A DNA stretch of 7,802 nt from Clostridia bacterium (lineage in GTDB: Bacteria > Bacillota_A > Clostridia > Oscillospirales > Acutalibacteraceae). The stretch's first letter is position 1. The number at the start of each line of letters is the position of its first letter. Position numbers and translations under genes: made by a program. The notes beneath the pieces were generated by a model, which did not search any database, had not been told where the DNA came from, and saw nothing but the letters and a program-made list of their open reading frames with translations. This document shows, piece by piece, positions 1 through 5,392 of the stretch. The DNA is taken from contig JAILQN010000339.1 of assembly GCA_024699005.1 (NCBI GenBank), forward strand, positions 1 through 7,802, read 5' to 3'.

Positions 1-242
1 TATTTCTCGCCGTCGATCTTGACCTCGGTGCCCGAATACTTGGAGAGGATGACCTTGTCGCCCTCGTCCAGTTCCATGATAACGTCCTTACCGTCCACGA
101 TGCCGCCGGGGCCCACCGCGATAACTTCCGCTATCTGCGGCTTCTCCTGCGCGGAAGAGGAAAGGATGATGCCGCCCTTGGACTTCTCCTCAGCCTCCAG
201 AAACTTGAGAACGATCTTGTCGCCTAAAGGTTTGAGATTCAT
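1..242 (-). CDS. groES: Co-chaperonin GroES, 5' part (C-terminus beyond window)
   Basis: GroES forms the heptameric lid of the GroEL folding chamber in the cytoplasm. Read on the minus strand from the ATG at 242-240, 80 codons are visible, beginning MNLKPLGDKIVLK. They include the mobile-loop region (EAEEKSKGGIIL, about residues 16-27), the EVIAVGPG strand (39-46) and the GDKVILSKYSGTEVKIDGE segment (61-79), all typical of the Cpn10 family. GroES is normally about 94 residues, so only some 14 C-terminal residues lie outside the window. The start is fixed by a clean AGGAGG (complement of 250-255) 7 bases upstream. A CIRCE operator and promoter lie directly upstream, so HrcA heat-shock control is expected. 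groEL would be expected downstream, off the left edge. No anomaly is seen. Confidence 0.97.
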   Translation of the reverse strand, partial: MNLKPLGDKIVLKFLEAEEKSKGGIILSSSAQEKPQIAEVIAVGPGGIVDGKDVIMELDEGDKVILSKYSGTEVKIDGEK

Positions 243-249
243 TTGATTG

Positions 250-255
250 CCTCCT
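250..255 (-). promoter_or_regulatory. Ribosome binding site of groES
   Basis: CCTCCT on the plus strand reads AGGAGG on the minus strand, 7 bases before the groES ATG. It confirms that start codon. Confidence 0.9.
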
Positions 256-280
256 GTATGTATTGTCTTTGTAAACTGTT

Positions 281-307
281 TTAGCACTCGCACCTCTTGA
301 GTGCTAA
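281..307 (-). promoter_or_regulatory. CIRCE operator (HrcA binding site)
   Basis: The sequence is a perfect CIRCE inverted repeat, TTAGCACTC-N9-GAGTGCTAA, with both 9-base arms exact. In Firmicutes HrcA binds CIRCE and represses groESL (and often dnaK) until heat stress depletes active HrcA. The site begins at about the expected transcription start of the groES promoter, where bound repressor would block initiation. hrcA itself is not in the window. Confidence 0.97.
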
Positions 308-311
308 ATCT

Positions 312-339
312 ATTTTAATCCGTTTTCCGAAAATGTCAA
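312..339 (-). promoter_or_regulatory. Sigma-A-type promoter of groES
   Basis: On the minus strand a consensus TTGACA (-35, plus-strand 334-339) is followed after 16 bases by TAAAAT (-10, plus-strand 312-317). The predicted start of transcription falls at about 305, inside CIRCE. A long T/A-rich tract upstream (about 341-376) could act as an UP element. Confidence 0.85.
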
Positions 340-385
340 TACTTTTTTTATTTTTTTCACAGATTTATTTTTTCGTGTATATTAA

Positions 386-414
386 TTGACATTTGTCTTA
401 TATTCGATTAATAT
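386..414 (+). promoter_or_regulatory. Sigma-A-type promoter of the TetR gene pair
   Basis: TTGACA (386-391) is separated by 17 bases from TAATAT (409-414), close to an ideal housekeeping promoter. It diverges from the groES promoter, with the two -35 boxes about 46 bp apart in an AT-rich spacer. A GTTACAATT half-site (422-430) sits at the predicted transcription start and may be an operator. Confidence 0.8.
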
Positions 415-473
415 TGATTACGTTACAATTATCGTGTTGTGTTTCTTTTCCGCAATGAAAGAGAGGTGTCCCT

Positions 474-1082
474 ATGGCAAAATCCGAAAGGAAAGAGGAT
501 CTGCGGGTCAAACGCACCAACAGGATGCTGAACGAGGCGATCTTTGATATGCTCAAGACAAGAAGCATAAACAAGATCTCCGTCGTCGATCTGTGCGAGG
601 CCGCAAAAATCCACAGAGCGACCTTCTACAAGCATTATAAGGATAAAGAAGGTTTTATAGAGCATATCATCTCCATGCAGGTCGATAAGCTCTACAACGA
701 GGCGAAAAGCCGCATCATGACCGACGATCCCACCGAGTACGTCCGGGTCATCGCGGACGTCACGATAGACTTTGCCGCCAGGAACAAAAACCTGATCCTG
801 GCGAATTCCGGATCCAGCGAGGGCGCCGGGCTCATGGGGATACTCGCTTCCGTACTCTCCCGCGAACTGAAATACCAGATCAGAAAGGCTGCCGGCGACT
901 CCGCCGACGACAAGTACCTGGACGTTGTATCCCACTACCTCGCGGGCGGCTTTATTTATCTCCTCGGCTGGTGGTTATCGAACGATACGGGCATAACCAA
1001 ACCCGAGCTTGTCGAGCGCATAGTCCGGTTGGTCCTTCCGAACAACAATTTTGAAGAATATTATAAAAACGATAATGCATAA
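474..1082 (+). CDS. TetR/AcrR-family transcriptional regulator (first of a tandem pair)
   Basis: This 202-residue protein has the TetR architecture. An N-terminal helix-turn-helix spans about residues 15-60, with the recognition-helix signature HRATFYKHYKDK at 47-58. The ligand/dimer domain is all-helical and ends in HYLAGGFIYLLGWWLS and a LVERIVRLVLP helix. The ATG at 474 is supported by GAGAGGTG at 461-468. The stop codon TAA (1080-1082) is part of TAAGGAG, the ribosome binding site of the next gene, so the two are almost certainly co-translated. That next gene is a paralogue sharing the HRATFY, HYxAGG, WWLS and LVERI motifs. Ligand and targets cannot be read from the sequence. The strong upstream promoter and a candidate half-site suggest autoregulation. 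Its position divergent to groES need not imply a heat-shock role, because CIRCE already explains groES control. Confidence 0.9.
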   Translation: MAKSERKEDLRVKRTNRMLNEAIFDMLKTRSINKISVVDLCEAAKIHRATFYKHYKDKEGFIEHIISMQVDKLYNEAKSRIMTDDPTEYVRVIADVTIDFAARNKNLILANSGSSEGAGLMGILASVLSRELKYQIRKAAGDSADDKYLDVVSHYLAGGFIYLLGWWLSNDTGITKPELVERIVRLVLPNNNFEEYYKNDNA

Positions 1083-1086
1083 GGAG
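1081..1086 (+). promoter_or_regulatory. Ribosome binding site overlapping the upstream stop codon
   Basis: AAGGAG shares its first two bases with the TAA stop (1080-1082) of the first TetR gene and lies 9 bases before the ATG of the second. This arrangement favours translational coupling of the pair. Confidence 0.8.
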
Positions 1087-1095
1087 TAACCCACA

Positions 1096-1683
1096 ATGAA
1101 AGAAGACAAACACATCGACACGCGAATCCTCCGGACCTACGAGCTGCTGACAGAGGCTTTCTTCCGGCTTGCGGATACCAAAAGCATAGATTCCATCAGG
1201 ATAAGCGAGATATGCGACGCCGCCATGGTGCACAGAGCGACCTTCTACAACCATTTCAACGACAAAGACGATTTTATCAATTTCGTAATCGCGTCCACAT
1301 TAAAAAAGACCTACGACAAAAGCCTTAAGGAAGCTGAGACGGACGACAGCAGATCCTTCGGCGAGATCCTGCTGTACAACCTGATAAGCTTTGCCGAGTT
1401 GCACCGCAGTCTGGTACTCGACACCACCGCCGGAAACGGCGGTCTGGTACACGACAGGCTGTATGACTTTTTCCTGGATCAGCTCGCCTCCAAGGTAGTC
1501 CCGAATATAGAGAATTTAGAGAACAAACAACAGTTTGAATCTGCGTTCTGCCATTACATAGCAGGCGGCTCACTTTCGCTCATCAGATGGTGGCTCTCCG
1601 GAGGGTACGATTACAGCACCAAGGAGAACCTGGTGGAAAGGATAAAGCTCGTTCTCAATACGCTTCTGGCCGTTGACAGATAG
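1096..1683 (+). CDS. TetR/AcrR-family transcriptional regulator (second of a tandem pair)
   Basis: This 195-residue protein has an N-terminal TetR helix-turn-helix with signature HRATFYNHFNDKDDF (about residues 46-60). Its helical C-terminal domain contains HYIAGGSLSLIRWWLSGG and a LVERIKLVL helix. It is clearly paralogous to the gene just upstream in both the DNA-binding and C-terminal domains. The two genes share a 20-bp identical DNA stretch across the recognition helix (612-631 and 1231-1250). The central ligand-binding helices differ much more, so the two may bind related DNA but sense different ligands, or form a heterodimer (inference). The start follows AAGGAG with 9-base spacing. A strong hairpin terminator follows about 30 bases after the stop, so the pair forms a complete two-gene operon. 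Confidence 0.9.
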   Translation: MKEDKHIDTRILRTYELLTEAFFRLADTKSIDSIRISEICDAAMVHRATFYNHFNDKDDFINFVIASTLKKTYDKSLKEAETDDSRSFGEILLYNLISFAELHRSLVLDTTAGNGGLVHDRLYDFFLDQLASKVVPNIENLENKQQFESAFCHYIAGGSLSLIRWWLSGGYDYSTKENLVERIKLVLNTLLAVDR

Positions 1684-1710
1684 TTTTTTAGATTGATTTA
1701 AGTTAAGTGC

Positions 1711-1763
1711 AATAAAATGACCCCGCAGCTGCCCTTACGGCTCTGCGGGATCCGCATTTTATT
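1711..1763. terminator. Rho-independent-type terminator after the TetR pair
   Basis: This is a nested hairpin. The outer stem is AATAAAATG (1711-1719) with CATTTTATT (1755-1763). The middle stem is CCCGCAG (1722-1728) with CTGCGGG (1743-1749). The inner stem is GCC (1731-1733) with GGC (1739-1741), closing a 5-base loop. The A-rich and T-rich outer arms flanking a GC core could work in either direction. It insulates the TetR operon from the CdaR-like gene. Confidence 0.85.
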
Positions 1764-1764
1764 G

Positions 1765-1780
1765 GTTACAATTTTGTAAC
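1765..1780. promoter_or_regulatory. Palindromic candidate operator GTTACAA-TT-TTGTAAC
   Basis: This perfect 7-bp inverted repeat with a 2-bp centre sits just after the terminator and upstream of the CdaR-like gene. The same GTTACAATT half occurs at 422-430, at the transcription start of the TetR operon. A looser copy (GTTACA, then TTGTTG) lies at 1830-1846. The size and symmetry suit a dimeric regulator. Which protein binds it is not shown. The rest of 1764-1893 is AT-rich with no gene visible. Confidence 0.45.
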
Positions 1781-1893
1781 TATATATTGTATACCGATTG
1801 CTTTTTAACACAGTTTTGTCGCATATTTTGTTACATATTTTTGTTGAGTCGTTATTTTAGACAAGGCAATATATCCTTTTTTGTGAAAAATGC

Positions 1894-1922
1894 TTGATTT
1901 TTTATGATTCATATGATAGAAT
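1894..1922 (+). promoter_or_regulatory. Candidate promoter of the CdaR-like gene
   Basis: TTGATT (1894-1899) lies 17 bases from TAGAAT (1917-1922). Transcription would begin near 1929, giving a leader of about 28 bases before the ATG at 1957. This also argues against translation from the TTG at 1894. Confidence 0.55.
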
Positions 1923-1956
1923 GATGAAAATCAATCATTATGACGGAGGGGTCAGG

Positions 1957-3045
1957 ATGTCAGACAAATTATTCCAGAGCGTTATTTTTCAGATGAAGGA
2001 TTCTGTCGGCGGCACGCTCGGCATCATAGACGAGAGCGGCGCAGTCATCGCCTGCAGCGATCTTACCAAAATCGGAGAATCGTTGGATAAAGCCGTCGCC
2101 GCCGCGGTATTCGCGGCTAACGATGCCTACGCTACCGACAAATACACCTTCAGGACCTTCGGCACTCCGGTCCATCCGGAATACGCCGTATTCGTGGAAG
2201 GCGCGGACGATACTGCCGTCAGACTCGCGCAGGTCCTGGCTGTATCCGTCACGTCCATCAAGCAGTATTATGACGAAAAGTACGACCGTGCGAATTTTGT
2301 CAAGAACATCATGCTTGACAATATCCTGCCCGGGGACATCAGCGTCAAAGCGCGCGAGCTGCACTTCCCCGCAGACGCTTATTACGTGGTATTCCTTATA
2401 AGGATCGTCGGCCGCGACAACACCGCCACTTACGACGTTATCGCAAAGCTCTTCCCGGACAAGGCAAAGGATTTCGTCATCAATATCAACGACACCGATA
2501 TCGCCCTTGTCAAAGAGGTCAGGGAGTCCGTTGAGCGCACCGACCTTGAAAAGCTCGCCATGTCCGTGGCGGATTCTCTCGGACCGGACTATTACACCCA
2601 CACCCTTGTAGGTATCGGCACCGCAGTCAGCGGTCTGAAGCAGCTCGCAAAATCATTCAAAGAGGCGCGTGTCGCGCTCGAAGTCGGCAAAGTATTCGAC
2701 ACCGAAAAGACGATCATCAGCTACGAGAACCTCGGCATAGCCAGGCTTATCTATCAGCTTCCCGGCGCTCTCTGCGATATGTTCCTGCGGGAAGTGTTCC
2801 GCAAGGGCTCCATTGACTCCCTCGACGCCGAGACGCTGTTTACGATCCAGAAGTTCTTCGAAAACAACCTCAACGTATCCGAGACATCCAGAAAGCTGTT
2901 CGTACACAGGAATACCCTTGTTTACAGGCTTGAGAAGATCAGGAAACTGACCGGGCTTGACCTGCGCGAATTTGACGACGCGATAGTTTTCAAAGTAGCG
3001 CTCATGGTCAAGAAATATCTTGAATCCAACCCGACAAAATATTAA
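1957..3045 (+). CDS. CdaR/PucR-type transcriptional regulator
   Basis: This 362-residue cytoplasmic regulator resembles the CdaR sugar-diacid regulator family in layout. The N-terminal region (about 1-110, GTLGIIDESGAVIACSD) looks like a small-molecule recognition domain. A central degenerate GGDEF-like region (about 130-260) contains GIGTAVSGLKQLAKSFKEAR. The C-terminal PucR-type helix-turn-helix spans about 300-355, with NVSETSRKLFVHRNTLVYRLEKI at 306-328. The ligand is unknown; CdaR of E. coli senses diacids such as glycerate, but that cannot be transferred here. The ATG at 1957 is preferred because GGAGG (1945-1949) precedes it by 7 bases. An in-frame TTG at 1894 would add 21 residues but overlaps the likely promoter. 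ftsE starts 50 bases downstream on the same strand, so read-through into the division genes is possible despite an intervening hairpin. Confidence 0.88.
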   Translation: MSDKLFQSVIFQMKDSVGGTLGIIDESGAVIACSDLTKIGESLDKAVAAAVFAANDAYATDKYTFRTFGTPVHPEYAVFVEGADDTAVRLAQVLAVSVTSIKQYYDEKYDRANFVKNIMLDNILPGDISVKARELHFPADAYYVVFLIRIVGRDNTATYDVIAKLFPDKAKDFVININDTDIALVKEVRESVERTDLEKLAMSVADSLGPDYYTHTLVGIGTAVSGLKQLAKSFKEARVALEVGKVFDTEKTIISYENLGIARLIYQLPGALCDMFLREVFRKGSIDSLDAETLFTIQKFFENNLNVSETSRKLFVHRNTLVYRLEKIRKLTGLDLREFDDAIVFKVALMVKKYLESNPTKY

Positions 3046-3048
3046 TTA
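3020..3048 (+). promoter_or_regulatory. Weak candidate promoter for ftsE
   Basis: TTGAAT (3020-3025), a 17-base gap and TAATTA (3043-3048) overlap the end of the CdaR-like gene. A transcript from here would carry the 3059-3078 hairpin in its leader. The match to consensus is modest. Confidence 0.3.
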
Positions 3049-3058
3049 CAGCGCTTAA

Positions 3059-3078
3059 TCCGCCGGCCCCCCGGCGGA
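3059..3078. other. GC-rich hairpin between the CdaR-like gene and ftsE
   Basis: TCCGCCGG (3059-3066) pairs with CCGGCGGA (3071-3078) around a CCCC loop, giving a perfect 8-bp stem. No T-run follows, so it is a poor intrinsic terminator. It could be a partial terminator, an RNA stabiliser or a translation control element, since it ends 17 bases before the ftsE ATG. Confidence 0.6.
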
Positions 3079-3095
3079 ACAACTGTTTAAACATC

Positions 3096-4259
3096 ATGGT
3101 AGAATTCAAAGGAGTAACAAAGGTCTACAACGGCGAGTTCGTAGCCCTGCGAAACATCAACCTGAAGATCAACGACGGTGAATTCGTATTTGTCGTCGGC
3201 GCTTCCGGCGCGGGCAAAAGCACCTTCCTCAAGCTGATAATGCGCGAGGAGGTCCCCACCCGCGGCGATATCATAATAAACGGCTTTGATCTGAACCGGA
3301 TCAAAAAGCGCCACATCCCCTATTTCAGGCGCACGCTGGGCATAGTGTTCCAGGATTTCAGGCTGATCCCCAACATGAACGTTTACGACAACGTCGCATT
3401 CGCTCTGCGGGTCACAGGCGCAAAAGAAAGGGAGATACGCCAGCGCGTCACCCACTCTCTGGGAATGGTCGGGCTTATGCAGAAGGCAAAATCCATGCCG
3501 CATGAGCTGTCCGGCGGCGAGCAGCAGCGCGTCGCCATAGCCCGCGCTCTCGTCAATAACGCAGAGATCATCATAGCGGACGAGCCTACCGGCAACGTCG
3601 ACCCGCAGATGTCCATCGAGATCACTCAGCTGCTGGACAATATCAATTACGAGAAGCACGCCACGGTCATCATGGTCACCCACGCACACGATCTGGTGCG
3701 CAAATTCGATCACCGCATAGTCGCCCTCAACAACGGACGGATAGCGGCGGACGGTTTTGACAAGAACGTCATTCTGCCCACGGTGGACGAGACCGCGCAC
3801 GAGACAGTCGGTTATTTTGAGCAGCCCGGCACGGCAGGAGACGTAGACGACTTCATTTTCAACTACGGCAGAGAAGAAACAGCCAACCGTTCGTTTGTCA
3901 TTCCGGCAGACGGCAAAGTCGCGTCTGCTAAAACCGCCGGCGCGGCAGTTCCGGCCCCAGGCCCCAGGGTTCCGGGTCCCAATCCGGTGCCGGCGGAAAG
4001 ATCCCAAAGCGCAGCCGGGCCGAGATTCCGTACGGAATCCCCCGCCGGCAGGCTGCGCCGTCAGCAGGCGGCAGAGAGAGCGGAGAGTGCAGAGCACAGA
4101 GCGGAGACACCGTCCCCCGCACCTCAGAATCCAACGCTCAACGCTCAGAACTCAAAGCCCAAAACCGATCTCCCGCCCGATACAGGTTCCTTCACGTTCA
4201 ATTACGGAGGCGTGAACAAAGACAGCTCCGGACCGAATGGAGGTGACTCCGATGGCTGA
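3096..4259 (+). CDS. ftsE: Cell-division ABC transporter ATPase FtsE with long C-terminal tail
   Basis: FtsE is the cytoplasmic ATPase that drives FtsX to activate a peptidoglycan hydrolase. All ABC motifs are present: Walker A GASGAGKST (35-43), Q-loop VFQDF (Q86), signature LSGGEQQR (138-145), Walker B IIIADEP (158-164), D-loop GNVDP and switch histidine H196. The ATPase part ends near residue 230, the usual full length of FtsE. About 155 extra residues follow. The motif FIFNYG (253-258) opens a Pro/Ala/Arg/Glu-rich disordered linker, and FTFNYG (366-371) closes it near the C-terminus. The linker DNA contains three 7-bp tandem arrays. The start matches the family (MVEFKGVTKVY), but no Shine-Dalgarno sequence is visible. 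The gene overlaps ftsX by 8 bases. Identity as FtsE is firm from the ATPase core and the ftsX neighbour; the role of the tail is unknown. Confidence 0.95.
   Translation: MVEFKGVTKVYNGEFVALRNINLKINDGEFVFVVGASGAGKSTFLKLIMREEVPTRGDIIINGFDLNRIKKRHIPYFRRTLGIVFQDFRLIPNMNVYDNVAFALRVTGAKEREIRQRVTHSLGMVGLMQKAKSMPHELSGGEQQRVAIARALVNNAEIIIADEPTGNVDPQMSIEITQLLDNINYEKHATVIMVTHAHDLVRKFDHRIVALNNGRIAADGFDKNVILPTVDETAHETVGYFEQPGTAGDVDDFIFNYGREETANRSFVIPADGKVASAKTAGAAVPAPGPRVPGPNPVPAERSQSAAGPRFRTESPAGRLRRQQAAERAESAEHRAETPSPAPQNPTLNAQNSKPKTDLPPDTGSFTFNYGGVNKDSSGPNGGDSDG
3953..3987. repeat. Heptanucleotide array 1 inside the ftsE tail
   Basis: Five consecutive 7-base units occur, the first two identical (GGCCCCA) and the rest diverged (for example GGGTTCC, GGGTCCC). 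They encode part of the Pro/Gly-rich linker (about residues 286-298). The period of 7 runs across codon boundaries, so it is not a codon-level repeat. Confidence 0.65.
4024..4039. repeat. Perfect 16-bp palindrome inside ftsE
   Basis: GATTCCGTACGGAATC is fully self-complementary and lies between the heptanucleotide arrays in the linker-coding DNA. It could be the core of an inserted element, a protein-binding site or chance. Confidence 0.6.
4077..4111. repeat. Heptanucleotide array 2 inside the ftsE tail
   Basis: Five 7-base units of the form AGAGNNN occur. AGAGCGG appears twice, with AGAGTGC and AGAGCAC between, and the last unit is diverged (AGACACC). They encode the AERAESAEHRAET stretch of the linker. 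Confidence 0.7.
4123..4164. repeat. Heptanucleotide array 3 inside the ftsE tail
   Basis: Six 7-base units close to CTCAANG occur; CTCAGAA appears twice, and CTCAACG and CTCAAAG once each. They encode the PQNPTLNAQNSKPKT stretch just before the terminal FTFNYG motif. Read on the minus strand the units end in TGAG, similar in style to the TCAG-ending units in the ftsX-M23 spacer. Confidence 0.7.
4239..4246 (+). promoter_or_regulatory. Ribosome binding site of ftsX, inside ftsE
   Basis: GGAGGTGA is a near-perfect anti-16S match, 5 bases before the ATG at 4252. It decides that start over the in-frame ATG at 4237, which it overlaps. Confidence 0.85.
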
Positions 4260-5211
4260 CAAAGCTGCGGCCCGCGCGCGCAAAAAACGGATACGCGAGC
4301 GCAAGGGCAGATTCAACGGTTCGTATCTCACCAAAGAGGGATTCAGGAACATACGCATACACAGGCTTATGAGCGTGGCTTCAGTCGCGGTAATGATGTC
4401 CTGTCTTCTGCTGGTCGGCGGCGCGTTCCTTATCTACGTCAATATACAGACAGTTATCGACAGAGTCGGCGAACAGAACGTGATCATGGTCTTTATAGAC
4501 GACAACGCCACCGAGGCACAGGAGGCAAAGCTCGCTGAAAACATACGCAACACGGCGAACGTCTCGGACTGCGTATTCGTATCGCGCGACGATTCCTACA
4601 GCAGCATTCTCTCTTCGATGGGCGACTCTGCGGACATCATGGAGAACGTCGACTCCAGCTTCCTGCCGGATGCGTACAAGGTCACCATAAGCGATATGAC
4701 CGCCTTCAAGGCGACCGTGGATACGATCAGCGGTTATGAAAACGTCCTGACCGTACGCGAGAATACGGAACTTGCCGAGAAATTAGCGAGCATACAGAAG
4801 AGCGTAGGGCTTATAAGCCTGTGCATAGCCGTTATCCTGCTTATCGTTTCGCTGTTCATAATAGCGAACACCGTCAGGATAACAATGTTCACCCGCAGCC
4901 TGGAGATATCCATAATGAAGGCCGTCGGCGCGACCAACCGCTTCATCAGGTGGCCGTTCCTGGTCGAGGGCTTCGTGCTGGGCATAATCTCTTCGATAAT
5001 AGCGTTTGCCGTTGTCTTCCTGCTGTATTACGGCGCAGATCAGTTCTTCGGCAGTCTTTTCGATTTGCTCGGCAGCAAAATGGTACCGTTCGAGGACGTC
5101 ACGGCTCCCCTGCTGTTCACGTTCATGGGTATGGGTATCATCACGGGCGTTTTAGGCAGCGCAATTTCGCTCAACAGGTATCTGAAGGATCACGGTAAAG
5201 TGGTGGAATAA
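4252..5211 (+). CDS. ftsX: Cell-division ABC transporter permease FtsX
   Basis: FtsX is the membrane partner of FtsE; its extracellular loop binds and activates a coiled-coil hydrolase. The 319-residue protein has the family topology. A very basic cytoplasmic N-terminus (about 1-38) is followed by TM1 (about 41-63) and an extracellular domain (about 64-182, starting NIQTVIDRVGEQNVIMVFIDD). TM2 lies at about 185-207. A cytoplasmic coupling segment (LEISIMKAVGATNRFIRWPFLVEG, about 217-240) precedes TM3 (about 241-262) and TM4 (about 287-308). The ATG at 4252 has an excellent ribosome binding site and overlaps the ftsE stop by 8 bases, indicating translational coupling. Length and motifs are normal. 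The likely partner is the M23 protein encoded next. Confidence 0.96.
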   Translation: MADKAAARARKKRIRERKGRFNGSYLTKEGFRNIRIHRLMSVASVAVMMSCLLLVGGAFLIYVNIQTVIDRVGEQNVIMVFIDDNATEAQEAKLAENIRNTANVSDCVFVSRDDSYSSILSSMGDSADIMENVDSSFLPDAYKVTISDMTAFKATVDTISGYENVLTVRENTELAEKLASIQKSVGLISLCIAVILLIVSLFIIANTVRITMFTRSLEISIMKAVGATNRFIRWPFLVEGFVLGIISSIIAFAVVFLLYYGADQFFGSLFDLLGSKMVPFEDVTAPLLFTFMGMGIITGVLGSAISLNRYLKDHGKVVE

Positions 5212-5214
5212 CAG

Positions 5215-5358
5215 TTTTCAGGTTTCGGGGATCAGGGTTCAGTAAAAATCAAGCAGATTTCAACGTTTCGGTTTTATAAAATCTCAGTCGAAAGCATAAT
5301 TATTTTACTGTCGAATACTGACCGCTGCCCCCTGATCACTGACCACCGGTCCCGATCC
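5215..5358. repeat. Foldback element with facing heptanucleotide arrays, ftsX-M23 spacer
   Basis: The left array (5215-5242) has four 7-base units ending TCAG or similar (GGATCAG, GGTTCAG). The right array (5317-5358) has six 7-base units (ACTGACC twice, CCTGATC and diverged copies). Read on the minus strand the right units also end in TCAG (TGGTCAG, TGATCAG), so the arrays face each other. Exact inverted arms are GATCAGGG (5230-5237) with CCCTGATC (5330-5337), CAGTAAAA (5240-5247) with TTTTACTG (5303-5310) and AGATTT (5255-5260) with AAATCT (5279-5284), around an AT-rich core. The element fills most of the 181-bp spacer. No convincing separate promoter was seen here. Confidence 0.7.
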
Positions 5359-5375
5359 TTCACACAAACTCCCGC

Positions 5376-5383
5376 AAAGGAGG
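5376..5383 (+). promoter_or_regulatory. Ribosome binding site of the M23 gene
   Basis: AAAGGAGG lies 9 bases before the ATG at 5393, immediately after the foldback element. Confidence 0.85.
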
Positions 5384-5392
5384 AACAAAAAA

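Noticed and set aside
19..246. Plus-strand open frame opposite groES
   Set aside because: The minus strand encodes a clear GroES with its own ribosome binding site and promoter.
1894..1956. Upstream TTG start adding 21 residues to the CdaR-like protein
   Set aside because: It lacks a ribosome binding site and overlaps the likely promoter; the ATG at 1957 has a good GGAGG.
1969..2601. Minus-strand open frame opposite the CdaR-like gene
   Set aside because: It is antisense to a well-supported regulator and its translation shows no recognisable domain.
3087..4097. Long minus-strand open frame of 336 codons opposite ftsE
   Set aside because: It lies almost entirely opposite an unmistakable FtsE with all ABC motifs, and its own translation shows no family signature. 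GC-rich codon use on the plus strand commonly keeps the antisense frame open.
4237..4251. Upstream ATG for ftsX at 4237
   Set aside because: It overlaps the ribosome binding site that is correctly spaced for the ATG at 4252.
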